Shown here in pieces: positions 40,261 through 50,437 of a stretch of 64,000 nucleotides of DNA (the first letter of the stretch is position 1; the number at the start of each line of letters is the position of its first letter). A model generated the notes under the pieces. That model ran no database searches. It was not told the origin of the DNA and saw only the letters and a list, made by a program, of their open reading frames with translations. The position numbers and the translations under genes are program-made. Origin of the DNA: Aquisalimonas sp007126095 (GTDB lineage Bacteria; Pseudomonadota; Gammaproteobacteria; Nitrococcales; Aquisalimonadaceae); NCBI RefSeq assembly GCF_048323695.1, contig NZ_JBLWFT010000001.1, forward strand, positions 1 through 64,000, read 5' to 3'.

Positions 40261-43200
40261 GCCGCCTCCTCCCCTGCAAACAGCCGGTCCAGCGCGAGGA
40301 TGAGGTCCGCGGGCGGGTGGTCCGTGAACACGCCGGCCGCGTCCTCGCCGGTCATGCCGCGAACGAACAGGTAGTGCACGCCGCCCAGGTGTTCGGCCGG
40401 GTCGTAGCCCGGCAGGCTGCGGGCCAGGTGGCGGTGCAGCGCCAGGGTGTAGATCAGGTACTGCAGGTCGTAATGCCCGTGCCGCACCGCGGTTTGTAGG
40501 CCATCGGGCTGATAGGCGCCGGCCTCCGCGCCCAGATCGTTGGTCTTGTAATCAATGATGTAATAGCGCCCGTCGACGGCAACGATCAGGTCGATGAAGC
40601 CGTGCATGAGGCCGCGCAGGGTCTGTGCGCGGCGGTCGGCGGGCAGGGCCGTGGCGTAGCCGGCGGCGGTGAGGCGGTCGATTACCGCCGCCACCCGGCT
40701 GCCGCTCAGGCCGAGGAAGAACTCCATCTCCCGGCGTTGTTGGGTATCCGGTATGGCGGCGAGCGGGCCGGTTCCGGGCAGTGGTGCATGGGCCGTGTGG
40801 CTGAGCATGCCGCCGATGGCGTCGAGCAGCGGGGCCGGTCGTTGGGGGAGGGCAACCCCGGCGTTGCGCAGGTGGCCGGCCATCCAGTCGTGGTGAGCGC
40901 TGACCGCGGCGTCGTCCGGTTGCGGCCACGCCGCGAAGTCCATGGCCTCCAGCATGTCGTGGATCGCCGTGCCGAACTGCGGTCCGCGCAGCTCGATCCG
41001 GCGCGGCGCCGGTTGCGGCCGCTCGGGATCCGGGGTCTCGTCGTCCGCGCCAGCGGTGTTGGTGGTGTGGCGGCTGCCGCTGACCAGCCGGGAGAAGCTG
41101 TACACCGACCAGTCCGGCCGCGGCATGATCGCGTCGCTACGGGGCCCTCCCTCGGGCGGGGGCGGCAGGGGCAGGCGCTGGCCGGCCGGCATGGGCTCCG
41201 GCAGCGGTTCCACGGCGATGGCGCCACCGGCGCGCCCGGCCAGTTCCCCGAGCCGCGACTGGACCGTCTCGGCGCCGACCCAGTCCGGTGCTTTCCTGGC
41301 GCGACTCCACTGGTCGGGCGCGGCGCCGTCGGGGCCGTGCAGCAGCCACGCAAGCGCGCCGTTCTCGACGCCGGTGGCCGCGCCCCAGGGGAGGTAGCAC
41401 GCCTGCTCGGCGCGGGTGAGCGCCACGTACAGCAGCCGTATCGCCTCGGCGCGGCGCTCGCGGATGGCGCGGCCGGCGGCGTCGGCGACGCCGTAGTCGA
41501 GACAGGCGCGGTGCTGGTCGTCGTGGAAGCTGCGCGGCGGTTTGTCGGGGTTGCCGGTGGCGCCGAGAAAAGGCGCAAACGGCAGGAACACGATGCGGTA
41601 CTGCAGCCCCTTGACCTTGTGCACGGTGGCGATGCGCACCAGGGCGTCGTCGGATTCCAGCCGCAGCTGTTCCGCCTCGCCGGTTTCGCTCCGCTCGGGG
41701 TTGTTGCGGGCGTCGTCGAGCCACTGGATCAGGCCGTTCATGCCGAAGGTCTCGCCGGCAGCGTTCTGCAGCAGTTCGCCGAGCTGCAGGTAGTTGGTCA
41801 TGCGGCGTTCGCCGTCGTCCAGGGTCAGCAGCCGGGGCGCGGCCGCCTGGAGCAGGGGTTGCAGCATGGCGAGCACGCCGTGGCGGTGCCAGCGCTCATG
41901 GGCGGCCTGGAAGCGCTCCACCACGGTCTGCCAGGCGGATTCGTCCTCAGTGAGGGCGATCAGCTCGCCGAGGACGTAGCCGAACAGCGGCGTGGTCAGG
42001 GCGGCGCGCAGGCTGCTCTCGTCCGCGGGGGTGGCGGCGGCGCGGAGGACGCGCAGCACGTCCAGCGCTTCGTCGCTGGTGAAGACGCTGGCCTGGTGGA
42101 GGCATACGGCGGCGATCCCGCGCCGGCTCAGGGCCTGCTGGGCCGCGGTGGCCTGCTGATTGGTGTTCACCAGCACGGCGATGTCCCGGGGGCGCACCGG
42201 CGCGGCGTCGCCGCTGTCGGTCGTGACCGTGGCCGGGGTGTCCAGCAGTGCGTGGATGCGGGTGACCGCGGCCTCCAGAAGGGCTGCCTCGGTGTCGCCC
42301 TTGTTGTCGCTGCTGGCGTCGAAGGGCCAGACGGTCATGGCGGGCAGCGGATCGCCATGGACACTGATGACCCGATCGCCGTCGCGCCGGCCCGCTTCGA
42401 CCGCCTGGAACCGGATGCCCGGGATCAGAAAGGCGTCGTCGCCGGGTGTTTCGAAGACGGTCTGCACCGCCCGCAACACATCGCCGGTGGAGCGGAAGTT
42501 GGTGTCCAGGTGGTAGCAGCCGTCGGCGTCCCGGGCGGCGTCCAGGTAGGCGAATACGTCGCCGCCACGGAAGGCGTAGATGGCCTGCTTGGGGTCGCCG
42601 ATCATCAGCAGGCCACCACGATCGCGACCCCGGTAGATGCGCTGGAGGATGGCGTACTGCAGCGGGTCGGTGTCCTGGAATTCGTCCACCAGCGCCCAGG
42701 GCCAGGTTTCGTGCAGGGCGGCGGCCAAGTGGTCGCCGCCGTCCGGGTCGGTTATGGCGTCGTGGAGCGCTTCGATCATGTCGGCGAAGCTGAACTGCCG
42801 CCGGTCGCGCTTGCGGCGCAGGCTCTCCGTGCGGACCGTCTCCAGGGCATCGCGCAGGGCGGCGAGGCGGCCGAGGGGCTGCAGGGCGGCGAGCTCCCCG
42901 GTGAGCGGCAGGGTGTGCGGCTGGCACCACTTGTCCGCCGGCGCCTTCTTGATGTGCCGGCGCACGCCGGCCGCATCGCCGAAATCGGCCAGCCAACCCG
43001 GCAGGGCGGCGTAGCCGACCGCGGTCCCGGCAATGCCGTGATCAAGCAGTGTCAGCACCGCGTCCATGCCGCCATGGGCCTCCACGGCCTTGTGCAGGTC
43101 GCCGCTCTTGAGCAGAGCGTCTTCGGCTTCCGCCTGCAGCAGCAGTTCGCGCAGGGCGTCCCCCTCGGTCTGCCAGCGTTGGCGCAGGTCGTCGGTTCGG

Positions 43201-43847
43201 GCCTGGATGGTGGCCGTGTCTGGCCCGGCGAGGGTGACGTGGGGCTGCTGCAGCGCCGGTCGCAGGGCGTCGAAGAGGGCCTCCGGGCTGCCCCAGAGCT
43301 GCAGGAAGGCGTTGGCCCGGGCGGCGGGCTCGCCGATGGTCTGGCTGCGCCAGTAATCGGCGGCGGTCTCACGGAACAGGGCGGTGTCGTCCACCTGTTC
43401 GCCGCGGTCGAAGGGCAGGCCGCCATCGAAAGCGTTGTCGGCCGCCGCCTGCTGGGCGAAGCCGTGGATGGTGCTGATGGTGGCCTCGTCCATGCGTGCG
43501 GCCGCGTCCCGGAGCCGGCGGGCCAGAGCGGGGCGTTCTTCGTCACTGGCGGCGAGAATGTCCAGGGTCAGGGCGTCCTCGGGGTGTTCCGGGTTGGCAA
43601 TGGCCGGATCCGTGGCGATGCGTGCGGCGGCCACCAGGCGTGCGCGGATGCGCTCCCGCAGTTCCTGGGTGGCGGCGCGGGTGAAGGTCATGACCAGGAT
43701 TTCGCGGACCGTCAGGCGCTGTTCCACCAGCAGCCGCAGGTACAGCCCCGCCAGGCTGAACGTCTTGCCGGTGCCGGCGCTGGCCTCGATGAGCCGCAGC
43801 CCGTCCAGCGGCATGGTGCGCGGGTCGAATGGCGTGCCTGTGCTCAC
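40257..43847 (-). CDS. recB: RecBCD subunit RecB (exodeoxyribonuclease V beta)
   Basis: 1196 residues. 3'-5' UvrD-like helicase: Walker A ASAGTGKT (22-29), VDEFQDTDPLQY, LLMIGDPKQAIYAFRGGD and TVHKVKGLQYRIVFLP, followed by a C-terminal RecB nuclease domain with HGFIDLI and IIDYKTND near 1099. All nuclease residues seem present. It overlaps both recC and recD by 4 nt. Confidence 0.97.
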   Translation of the reverse strand: MSTGTPFDPRTMPLDGLRLIEASAGTGKTFSLAGLYLRLLVEQRLTVREILVMTFTRAATQELRERIRARLVAAARIATDPAIANPEHPEDALTLDILAASDEERPALARRLRDAAARMDEATISTIHGFAQQAAADNAFDGGLPFDRGEQVDDTALFRETAADYWRSQTIGEPAARANAFLQLWGSPEALFDALRPALQQPHVTLAGPDTATIQARTDDLRQRWQTEGDALRELLLQAEAEDALLKSGDLHKAVEAHGGMDAVLTLLDHGIAGTAVGYAALPGWLADFGDAAGVRRHIKKAPADKWCQPHTLPLTGELAALQPLGRLAALRDALETVRTESLRRKRDRRQFSFADMIEALHDAITDPDGGDHLAAALHETWPWALVDEFQDTDPLQYAILQRIYRGRDRGGLLMIGDPKQAIYAFRGGDVFAYLDAARDADGCYHLDTNFRSTGDVLRAVQTVFETPGDDAFLIPGIRFQAVEAGRRDGDRVISVHGDPLPAMTVWPFDASSDNKGDTEAALLEAAVTRIHALLDTPATVTTDSGDAAPVRPRDIAVLVNTNQQATAAQQALSRRGIAAVCLHQASVFTSDEALDVLRVLRAAATPADESSLRAALTTPLFGYVLGELIALTEDESAWQTVVERFQAAHERWHRHGVLAMLQPLLQAAAPRLLTLDDGERRMTNYLQLGELLQNAAGETFGMNGLIQWLDDARNNPERSETGEAEQLRLESDDALVRIATVHKVKGLQYRIVFLPFAPFLGATGNPDKPPRSFHDDQHRACLDYGVADAAGRAIRERRAEAIRLLYVALTRAEQACYLPWGAATGVENGALAWLLHGPDGAAPDQWSRARKAPDWVGAETVQSRLGELAGRAGGAIAVEPLPEPMPAGQRLPLPPPPEGGPRSDAIMPRPDWSVYSFSRLVSGSRHTTNTAGADDETPDPERPQPAPRRIELRGPQFGTAIHDMLEAMDFAAWPQPDDAAVSAHHDWMAGHLRNAGVALPQRPAPLLDAIGGMLSHTAHAPLPGTGPLAAIPDTQQRREMEFFLGLSGSRVAAVIDRLTAAGYATALPADRRAQTLRGLMHGFIDLIVAVDGRYYIIDYKTNDLGAEAGAYQPDGLQTAVRHGHYDLQYLIYTLALHRHLARSLPGYDPAEHLGGVHYLFVRGMTGEDAAGVFTDHPPADLILALDRLFAGEEAA

Positions 43848-46800
43848 GGGGTGGCCTCCACGGGCAGGAGCGTTTCCACCATGGGACCGCAGACCTGCGT
43901 CGCCAGCCGGCAGAAGGCGCTGGAGCCGGCGTCGTCACCGAGCAGCGTCGGCGGGGGTGCAACCAGCGGAAACCACGGGTCGTTCGCCAGTTCCCAGGCC
44001 GGGTACCAGGTGCGGCCGAGGTAACCGTTGCGGTCCTCCAGGGCGGCCTGGGCGTCCTTGGGCTTGCTGGTCCAGTGCGGGCTCTGCTTTTCCATGAAGG
44101 TGGTGGCAAGCCCGGGCATGAAGCACAGGGGCTGCTGCCGGGCCTGGTCGTGGACGTCCACCAGTGACTGCAGCAGCGTCAGGGCGTGGGCCGGCTCCAC
44201 CTGTGCCCCGAGGATCTGAACGGCGCCGTCGGCGAGGCCGGCACAGCGCAGGCTCCCGGGAGCGCCGCTGGCGGCCAGCGCCAGGTAGTCGATCCAGTCC
44301 GCCAGTCGGTGGTTGGCGCGCAGTGTGCCGGGCCGGACGCGGCGCAGGCCGTCGGGACGCGTGTCCGCCAGCCTGCCGGCCAGCCGTCGGCCGTCGGGCA
44401 GGGTGATGTCCACGTCCACCGGTGTGGGCTCCGGGTGCTCGGCGTGCCACTGCTGCCACAGGGGCAGGAGCGGATTGATCTGTTCCATCTGCTCCCGGTA
44501 GATGCCCAGATCCAGGGGCGGTGGCGGGAGCACGCCGCGGGCGCGCAGCACCGGGTCCGGGGCGGGAGGCAGCGGTTCACCGCTGCTGCAGGCGGCCGCG
44601 AACAGTTCGTGCCGGAGCTGGTGGGCGGTGAGGCCGTCCAGGGTGTGGGGTTCGTCGTCGTCCACGGTGGTGTCGTCTCGCTCCAGCCGCAGCCGCAGGC
44701 AGTCCCTCAGGAAGTGCCGGGCCGGGTGGTCGAGAACCCGCTTCAGGTTGTCCAGTGCGATGACCGCCTCCGGCTCCGGGGCAAGCCGGGCGCCGTCCAC
44801 GAAGGGGCGCGGGTCGTCGCGCGTCTCGTGCATGGCGAGGGTGGCAGGGTGCCAGTCGCCCTGGAAGGTGAAGACGGCCGCATCGGCGGTGCTGAAGTAG
44901 CGCGGGCTGAAGGGCTGCATGGGCTGGGTGGTCACCAGCTGTTCGCCGGCTGCGCGCCTTGTGTGATCCGGGAGATGGTGGCGGTGCAGGAAGTCGAGCA
45001 ACTCGCCCACCACCGGGGCGGGTTCCAGGGTTTCGCCGGAGCGCACGTCCTGCCCGGTGTAGCTCACGTAGAAGACATCCCGCGCCGCCATGAGCGACTG
45101 CAGGAAAAGCAGCCGATCGTCGTCGCGCACGCTGGCGTCGCCGGTACGCGGGAAGCGGCGAATAAGGTTGAAGCTGCGGTTGCGCTCCTGCCGGGGGAAG
45201 TCGCCGTCGTTCATGCCCAGCAGGGCGATCATGCGGTAGGGGAGTGCGCGCAGGGGCATGAGGCCGCAGAAGGTGATGCCGCCGCCCAGGAAGGGCTGGC
45301 GTTCGCCGCTGTCCTGCAGCGCGGCGCCGACCGCCTCGCGGACTGCCTCCCAGCCCAGCGGTTCGTCGCCCAGGCTTCGGTGGGCCTCGCCCAGCACGGC
45401 CACGGCCTCGTGCACCGCCTCCAGTGCGGCGCGCTCGTCGGCGTCGTCCCGGTCGGCGAGGAACAGCGCCTCCATGATGGCATTCAGGCGCTGGTGCCAC
45501 GTGTCGGCCGGCGCGGGTTCGGTCATGGTGTCGCGCCACTGCCGCAGTGTGTCCACCAGCAGCCACAACCGTCCCAGCGCGGCGGTGCTGCCGCCTTCCA
45601 GGTCCGGCCAGGGGGCGACGCCGTCCACCAGCGTGTCGCTCCGGGGCTGGGCCAGGCCAAGGAGCAGGCGGTCGAGCCCGAAACGCCAGGTGTTCTGCTC
45701 CCAGGACCCGGCGCCGTGCTGCGTGCGCGTGTCCGCGTCCAGCCCCCAGCGCACGCCGGCCTGCTGCAGCCAGTGGCGCAGCAGGTCGAGGTCGCCGTCG
45801 TCGAGGCTGAACCGCCGCATGACGGCAGGGACGGCCGCCAGCGCCAGCACTTCCGACGCACTCCAGCGCGACAGGGGCAGGTTGAGCAGCTCGCTCACGG
45901 TCAGGGCGATGGGGTGGCTGCTGAGCCGCGGCTGGTCGGACACGGTATAGGGCAGGCGCTGCTGGTTGTCCGGGTTGCCGAAGACGCTGTGAATCGCCGG
46001 CGCGTAGGCGGCCACGTCCGGCAGCATGACCAGGATGTCGCGGGGTTGCAGCGTGTCGTCGGCGGCGAGGCGGTCGAGGATCTGGTCGTGGAGCACCTGC
46101 ACTTCCCGCAGTGGCCCGTGGCAGGCGTGCAGTTGCAGGGAGGCGTCGTTCTCGGCGCAGCCCGGGGGCGTGGCGGCTGCGTTCATGCGGATGACGCCGG
46201 ACTGCAGTCGGTGCAGCAGCGTGTCGTCACCCGGTGGTTCGTAGGCCAGCGCGTCGCCCAGCTCCGGCTCCTGGATGGCGGCCAGTTCGTCGGCGTAGAG
46301 CACGCGCAGGAAATCCCGGGCGGAGTGGCCGAGGCTTGCCAGCAGTGGGTGCCCCTGGGTGATCGGTGCCTCGCCGGGCTCCGTGCCCGGCTCCGGGGTG
46401 TCGAACACGCTCACCGGCTGCCGCTGGATGTCGCCCCAGTAGGCTTCGCTGGGGTTGGGGAGCAGGTAGTGGATGTCGATCTCCCGGCCCAGGGCGTAGA
46501 GCAGCCGCAGGTAGTCCGGGGGCAGGTTCATCAGGCCGAAGCAGTAGATCCGCGCCGGCCAGCGGCTGCGCTCGAGTGGTTTGCCGGCTTCCACCGCGTC
46601 GATGAACTCGCCGAGCAGCCGCGCCCGATGGCGTTCGGTGAGGGCGTCCACCAGTGCTCGCCAGATGGGCGCCTGCCAGTCCGCCGGGCTGCGCTGTTCC
46701 CCTTCGCCGCGCTCCCACGCCAGCAGCATGTCGCGGCGGTAGATCAGGTACTGGTCGAAGACGTCCGCAAGCTGGTCGGCGAGCTGCAGGCGGCGGAGCT

Positions 46801-47152
46801 CCCGGGGTGTGCCGTCCAGGTAGCGGGCCACGCGCGGTTGCGATGCGGCGATCCGCGGCAGCAGTGTATACAGGTGCCAGCGGAGGTTGCCGCGTTCGAA
46901 CGCGGAGCTGTCCGGTGTCTCCGGCAGGCTGCTGCTGAGAATGCCCCAGACGAATTTGGCCGGCAGCGGCAGGCTCAGGTTGGCGGCCACGCCCTCGCTT
47001 CCGGCGAGTTCCATCTGCAGCCAGCGCCCGACGCTGCGATTGGGCACCAGCACGGTGTCGGGTGCCAGTGGTGCCGCCGGCTGGCGCTGACGCAGCACTG
47101 CCAGAAGCTCCGCAAGCCGGATCTGGTCGTGGTGGTGGTAGACGTAGAACAT
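43844..47152 (-). CDS. recC: RecBCD subunit RecC (exodeoxyribonuclease V gamma)
   Basis: 1102 residues from the ATG at 47152, which has AAAGGA about 6 nt upstream; the protein then begins FYVYHHHDQIRLAELLAVL, close to known RecC starts. The central region contains LPYRMIALLGMNDGDFPRQE and the C-terminal region the inactive nuclease-like domain. RecC scans for Chi. An upstream ATG at 47212 is less likely. First gene of the operon, divergent from a c-di-GMP gene. Confidence 0.95.
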   Translation of the reverse strand: MFYVYHHHDQIRLAELLAVLRQRQPAAPLAPDTVLVPNRSVGRWLQMELAGSEGVAANLSLPLPAKFVWGILSSSLPETPDSSAFERGNLRWHLYTLLPRIAASQPRVARYLDGTPRELRRLQLADQLADVFDQYLIYRRDMLLAWERGEGEQRSPADWQAPIWRALVDALTERHRARLLGEFIDAVEAGKPLERSRWPARIYCFGLMNLPPDYLRLLYALGREIDIHYLLPNPSEAYWGDIQRQPVSVFDTPEPGTEPGEAPITQGHPLLASLGHSARDFLRVLYADELAAIQEPELGDALAYEPPGDDTLLHRLQSGVIRMNAAATPPGCAENDASLQLHACHGPLREVQVLHDQILDRLAADDTLQPRDILVMLPDVAAYAPAIHSVFGNPDNQQRLPYTVSDQPRLSSHPIALTVSELLNLPLSRWSASEVLALAAVPAVMRRFSLDDGDLDLLRHWLQQAGVRWGLDADTRTQHGAGSWEQNTWRFGLDRLLLGLAQPRSDTLVDGVAPWPDLEGGSTAALGRLWLLVDTLRQWRDTMTEPAPADTWHQRLNAIMEALFLADRDDADERAALEAVHEAVAVLGEAHRSLGDEPLGWEAVREAVGAALQDSGERQPFLGGGITFCGLMPLRALPYRMIALLGMNDGDFPRQERNRSFNLIRRFPRTGDASVRDDDRLLFLQSLMAARDVFYVSYTGQDVRSGETLEPAPVVGELLDFLHRHHLPDHTRRAAGEQLVTTQPMQPFSPRYFSTADAAVFTFQGDWHPATLAMHETRDDPRPFVDGARLAPEPEAVIALDNLKRVLDHPARHFLRDCLRLRLERDDTTVDDDEPHTLDGLTAHQLRHELFAAACSSGEPLPPAPDPVLRARGVLPPPPLDLGIYREQMEQINPLLPLWQQWHAEHPEPTPVDVDITLPDGRRLAGRLADTRPDGLRRVRPGTLRANHRLADWIDYLALAASGAPGSLRCAGLADGAVQILGAQVEPAHALTLLQSLVDVHDQARQQPLCFMPGLATTFMEKQSPHWTSKPKDAQAALEDRNGYLGRTWYPAWELANDPWFPLVAPPPTLLGDDAGSSAFCRLATQVCGPMVETLLPVEATP

Positions 47153-47371
47153 GGCCGTCCTTTTCCGCTCGGGTGCAGTGAACCACAGCCGGTCGCGTCT
47201 TCGCCATGCCACCGTGCCGGGATGGCGCGAAGGTCGGTGTTGTGCGGCCCGCCGTCAGCGTTGTCACGTGATGTGAACAGGCAGATGGTTTGCACCCTGC
47301 GCCCCGTGGTCAAATCGCGCCCGAAGGGCATTTTGCCGACAGAATGGGCGCCAGGCCTGCGAGCGGTGGAT

Positions 47372-50300
47372 ATGACGGGTGATAACGGGAGCGGCTGGCT
47401 GCACGAGCTGGCGGATGTGGTCGACGAGGTTTTCTGGGTCTCCGGGCGCAACAGCGCACAGGTTTACTATCTCAGCCCTGCCTTCGAGCGCCTGTGGGGC
47501 GTTCCCCGGGAGCGGGTCTATGCCGAGCCGCGAGCCTGGCTTGATGCGGTGCACCCGGACGATGTGGGCCGCATTCGCCGGGCGACGGACATTGGTACAA
47601 GCGCGGAGTACGAGCAGGAGTTCCGCATTGTCGACCCGAATGGCCAGGTGCGCTGGATCATGGAGCGCGGTGCGCCGGTGCGCGACTCCGAGGGCGGCCT
47701 TCTGCGGTTCGCCGGGACGCTGCGGGATATTACCCGCCGCAAACAGGCCGAGGAGGCGCTGAAGGAGAGTCAGCGGAAATTCGAGACATTGGTGGGGAAT
47801 ATGCCGGGCGCCGCCTGGCGCTGCCGTGACGATGCCGACTGGACGGTCGAGTACATGAGTGCCGGCGCCAAGGAGGTCTTCGGTCACCCGCCCGAGGCCT
47901 TTCTGGACGGTGACGTCACACTCGCCGGATTGATCCACGCCGACGACATCGCCTTCGTGCGCAAGGCGGTGGAGCAATCCCGGACGTCGGATCGCCCCTA
48001 CAACGTGAACTACCGCATCTGGCGGGCGGACGGCTCCGTGGGCTGGGTACGCGAGCAGGCCCGTTTCGTCGGTGACGATGACCGAATCGAGGGCGTGATC
48101 GTGGATCTGACGGAGCTCAAGCGCAACGAGCTGGCGCTGCAAAGCAACGTCCGCGCACTGCGCATGTTGAGCCGCTGCAATCAGGCGCTGATTCACGCCG
48201 ACTCCGAGTGTGAGCTGCTGGAGACGGTCTGTGAGGTGGCAGTGGAGGACGGCGGCTACGCGCTGGCCTGGGTGGGGCAGGTGCGCCATGACCGGGCCCA
48301 GGAGATCAGTCCGGTGTGCGCCAGCGGCGAGACCCGCCACTGTCCGGGCGAAGGGCGGGTGTGTTGGTCCATGGAGGCGGTGGAGTCCGGAGATCCGGTT
48401 GCCCGGGCCGTGCGGCAGGGTCGGCCCGTGTTCGTGGATGATGTGAGTACGCTGACGGACGGCCCGCGATCACAGTACGGGCGCGGTAGCTGCATCTGCC
48501 TGCCGCTGCTGGCCAACGGCGCGCCCTACGGCGTGTTCGTGCTCCTGCGGGATGTGCCCACCGCACCCACAGAGGAGGAACGGAGCCTGCTGCGGGAACT
48601 GGCCTCCAACCTTGAGTTCGGGCTGCAGGTGCGGCGGGTGCAGGAGCGGGAGTCGCGGCTGCAGCGCGTGCTCGGAGGCATGAGCACGGCCGGCTCGGCC
48701 CGCTCCAGTGGGGCGTTTTTCGAGCAGCTGGTGCTGGCCATGACCGAGGCGCTTGATGCGGATGTGGGCGCCATTGCCCGGTTCGTGGACGGCGAGTTGT
48801 GGATGAGTGCGCCCGTCGCCATGGCCGTTGACGGGGACGTGGTGAACGGTGAGGTATATCCGCTTCATGGGACGCCCTGTGAGGCTTATATCACCCAGCG
48901 CGAATGCGTGCACACCGCCGGTGTCGTGTCGTCGTTCCCTGACGATCCCATGCTGCGCGAGCTGGAGGTCGAGGGCTACGTTGGTCTTCGCCTGGAATCT
49001 GCATCGGGGAAGCCCGTCGGGGCGCTGTTCGTACTCTATCGTCAGCCAGTGGACGACGCGCAGGTGGCGCTGTCGGTGCTGCAACTGGTGGCGACCCGGG
49101 CCGTGGCCGAACTGGAGCGCATGGATGCGGAAGAGCACATGCGGGCACTGGCCTATCACGATCCGACCACAGGGCTGGCCAACCGGGCGGCGTGCATGGC
49201 GTACCTCGCCCGGTGCCTGGATGGTGCGTCCGTGGGACCCTCGTCCGAGCTGCTGCTGGTCTCCATCAACCTGCGTCGGTTCAAGGAGGTGAACAACTCC
49301 CTCGGGCACTCCGCCGGCGACGACCTGCTGGCCCAGGTGGGCACGCGGCTGCAGTCCGCCGCCGCGCCCGGCGAGTTCGTGGCGCACCTCGGGGGCGACG
49401 AGTTCGCCGTGGTGGCCTCCGGTGGGGGCCGCGATGCCGTGCCGGAGCTGCTGCAACGTGTCCGCGGAGTGTTTCGTGCGCCATTCCACGTCGGTGGCAT
49501 GGGGATCGCCATGGACGCCACCGCCGGTGTTGCCATGGCGCCCGATGATGGCCGCACCGCTATGGAACTGGTCCAGCACGCGGATATCGCCCTGCACCAG
49601 GCCAGAAAGGAGGGCGCGGACTACTGGCTCTACGATCACGCCCTGTTCGATGACCTCAACACCCAGCTGCAACTGGCGCGACGGCTGCGCGATGCACTGC
49701 GGCGCGATACGCTGGAGATGCATTATCAGCCGCAGGTGGATCTGCGCACGGGAACCCTTATCGGGGTCGAGGCGCTGCTTCGCTGGCACTGCCCCGATCA
49801 GGGCTGGGTTCCACCGTCCCGGTTTCTGCCGGTGGCGCAGCAGCGCCAGATGATGGGGGCGGTCTTCCGGTGGGTGTTACGCGGTGTGGCACGGGATGTG
49901 GCCGCGTGGCGGGATGCCGGTCACGCTCTGCCGCCAGAGGTCTCCGTGAATGTTGCCGCCGAGCAGCTCCATGACGACAGCCTTGTCGAGCAGGTGGACG
50001 CGGTGATTCAGGAGTATCGCCTGCCGCCGGGAATCATCGCCGTGGAGATCACCGAAACCGGGATCATGCGTGATCCGGAGACCGCCGCCGCGCTGGTGGA
50101 TCGCTTGCGGGCGCGCGGCAGCAGTATAGCCATCGACGATTTCGGCACCGGCTACTCCTCACTCAGCTATCTCAAGAACCTGGCCGCGGATACACTCAAG
50201 ATCGATCTTTCCTTCGTACTCGGGATGCTCAATGACCGCAGCGACCACGCCATTGTCGGTACCATCATCGCCATGGCCCATGCCCTGGAAATGAACTGCA

Positions 50301-50437
50301 TCGCCGAAGGCGTGGAGTCCGAGGGGCATCGTGAGGCACTCCTGGAAATGGGTTGCGAGCGTGGGCAGGGGTATCTCTTCGGGTATCCGCAACCGGCACA
50401 GGCGTTTTCTGCACACTGGCTGAGGCGCCCCTTGTGA
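47372..50437 (+). CDS. PAS-PAS-GAF-GAF-GGDEF-EAL c-di-GMP enzyme
   Basis: 1021 residues. Two PAS/PAC domains (about 10-120 and 130-255), two GAF domains (about 275-420 and 440-585), GGDEF with intact GGDEF (674-678) and EAL with EALLRW (800), EITETG, DDFGTGYSSL and IAEGVES. The inhibitory I-site RxxD is absent (APGE at that place). Both enzyme domains look active. The start at 47372 follows GCGGTGGAT; the frame is open far upstream only because it runs antisense to recC. Confidence 0.9.
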   Translation: MTGDNGSGWLHELADVVDEVFWVSGRNSAQVYYLSPAFERLWGVPRERVYAEPRAWLDAVHPDDVGRIRRATDIGTSAEYEQEFRIVDPNGQVRWIMERGAPVRDSEGGLLRFAGTLRDITRRKQAEEALKESQRKFETLVGNMPGAAWRCRDDADWTVEYMSAGAKEVFGHPPEAFLDGDVTLAGLIHADDIAFVRKAVEQSRTSDRPYNVNYRIWRADGSVGWVREQARFVGDDDRIEGVIVDLTELKRNELALQSNVRALRMLSRCNQALIHADSECELLETVCEVAVEDGGYALAWVGQVRHDRAQEISPVCASGETRHCPGEGRVCWSMEAVESGDPVARAVRQGRPVFVDDVSTLTDGPRSQYGRGSCICLPLLANGAPYGVFVLLRDVPTAPTEEERSLLRELASNLEFGLQVRRVQERESRLQRVLGGMSTAGSARSSGAFFEQLVLAMTEALDADVGAIARFVDGELWMSAPVAMAVDGDVVNGEVYPLHGTPCEAYITQRECVHTAGVVSSFPDDPMLRELEVEGYVGLRLESASGKPVGALFVLYRQPVDDAQVALSVLQLVATRAVAELERMDAEEHMRALAYHDPTTGLANRAACMAYLARCLDGASVGPSSELLLVSINLRRFKEVNNSLGHSAGDDLLAQVGTRLQSAAAPGEFVAHLGGDEFAVVASGGGRDAVPELLQRVRGVFRAPFHVGGMGIAMDATAGVAMAPDDGRTAMELVQHADIALHQARKEGADYWLYDHALFDDLNTQLQLARRLRDALRRDTLEMHYQPQVDLRTGTLIGVEALLRWHCPDQGWVPPSRFLPVAQQRQMMGAVFRWVLRGVARDVAAWRDAGHALPPEVSVNVAAEQLHDDSLVEQVDAVIQEYRLPPGIIAVEITETGIMRDPETAAALVDRLRARGSSIAIDDFGTGYSSLSYLKNLAADTLKIDLSFVLGMLNDRSDHAIVGTIIAMAHALEMNCIAEGVESEGHREALLEMGCERGQGYLFGYPQPAQAFSAHWLRRPL

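Noticed and set aside
44186..47371. Extension of the PAS-GAF-GGDEF-EAL protein to about 2080 residues
   Set aside because: The added region is the antisense of recC; the PAS domain starts just after 47372.
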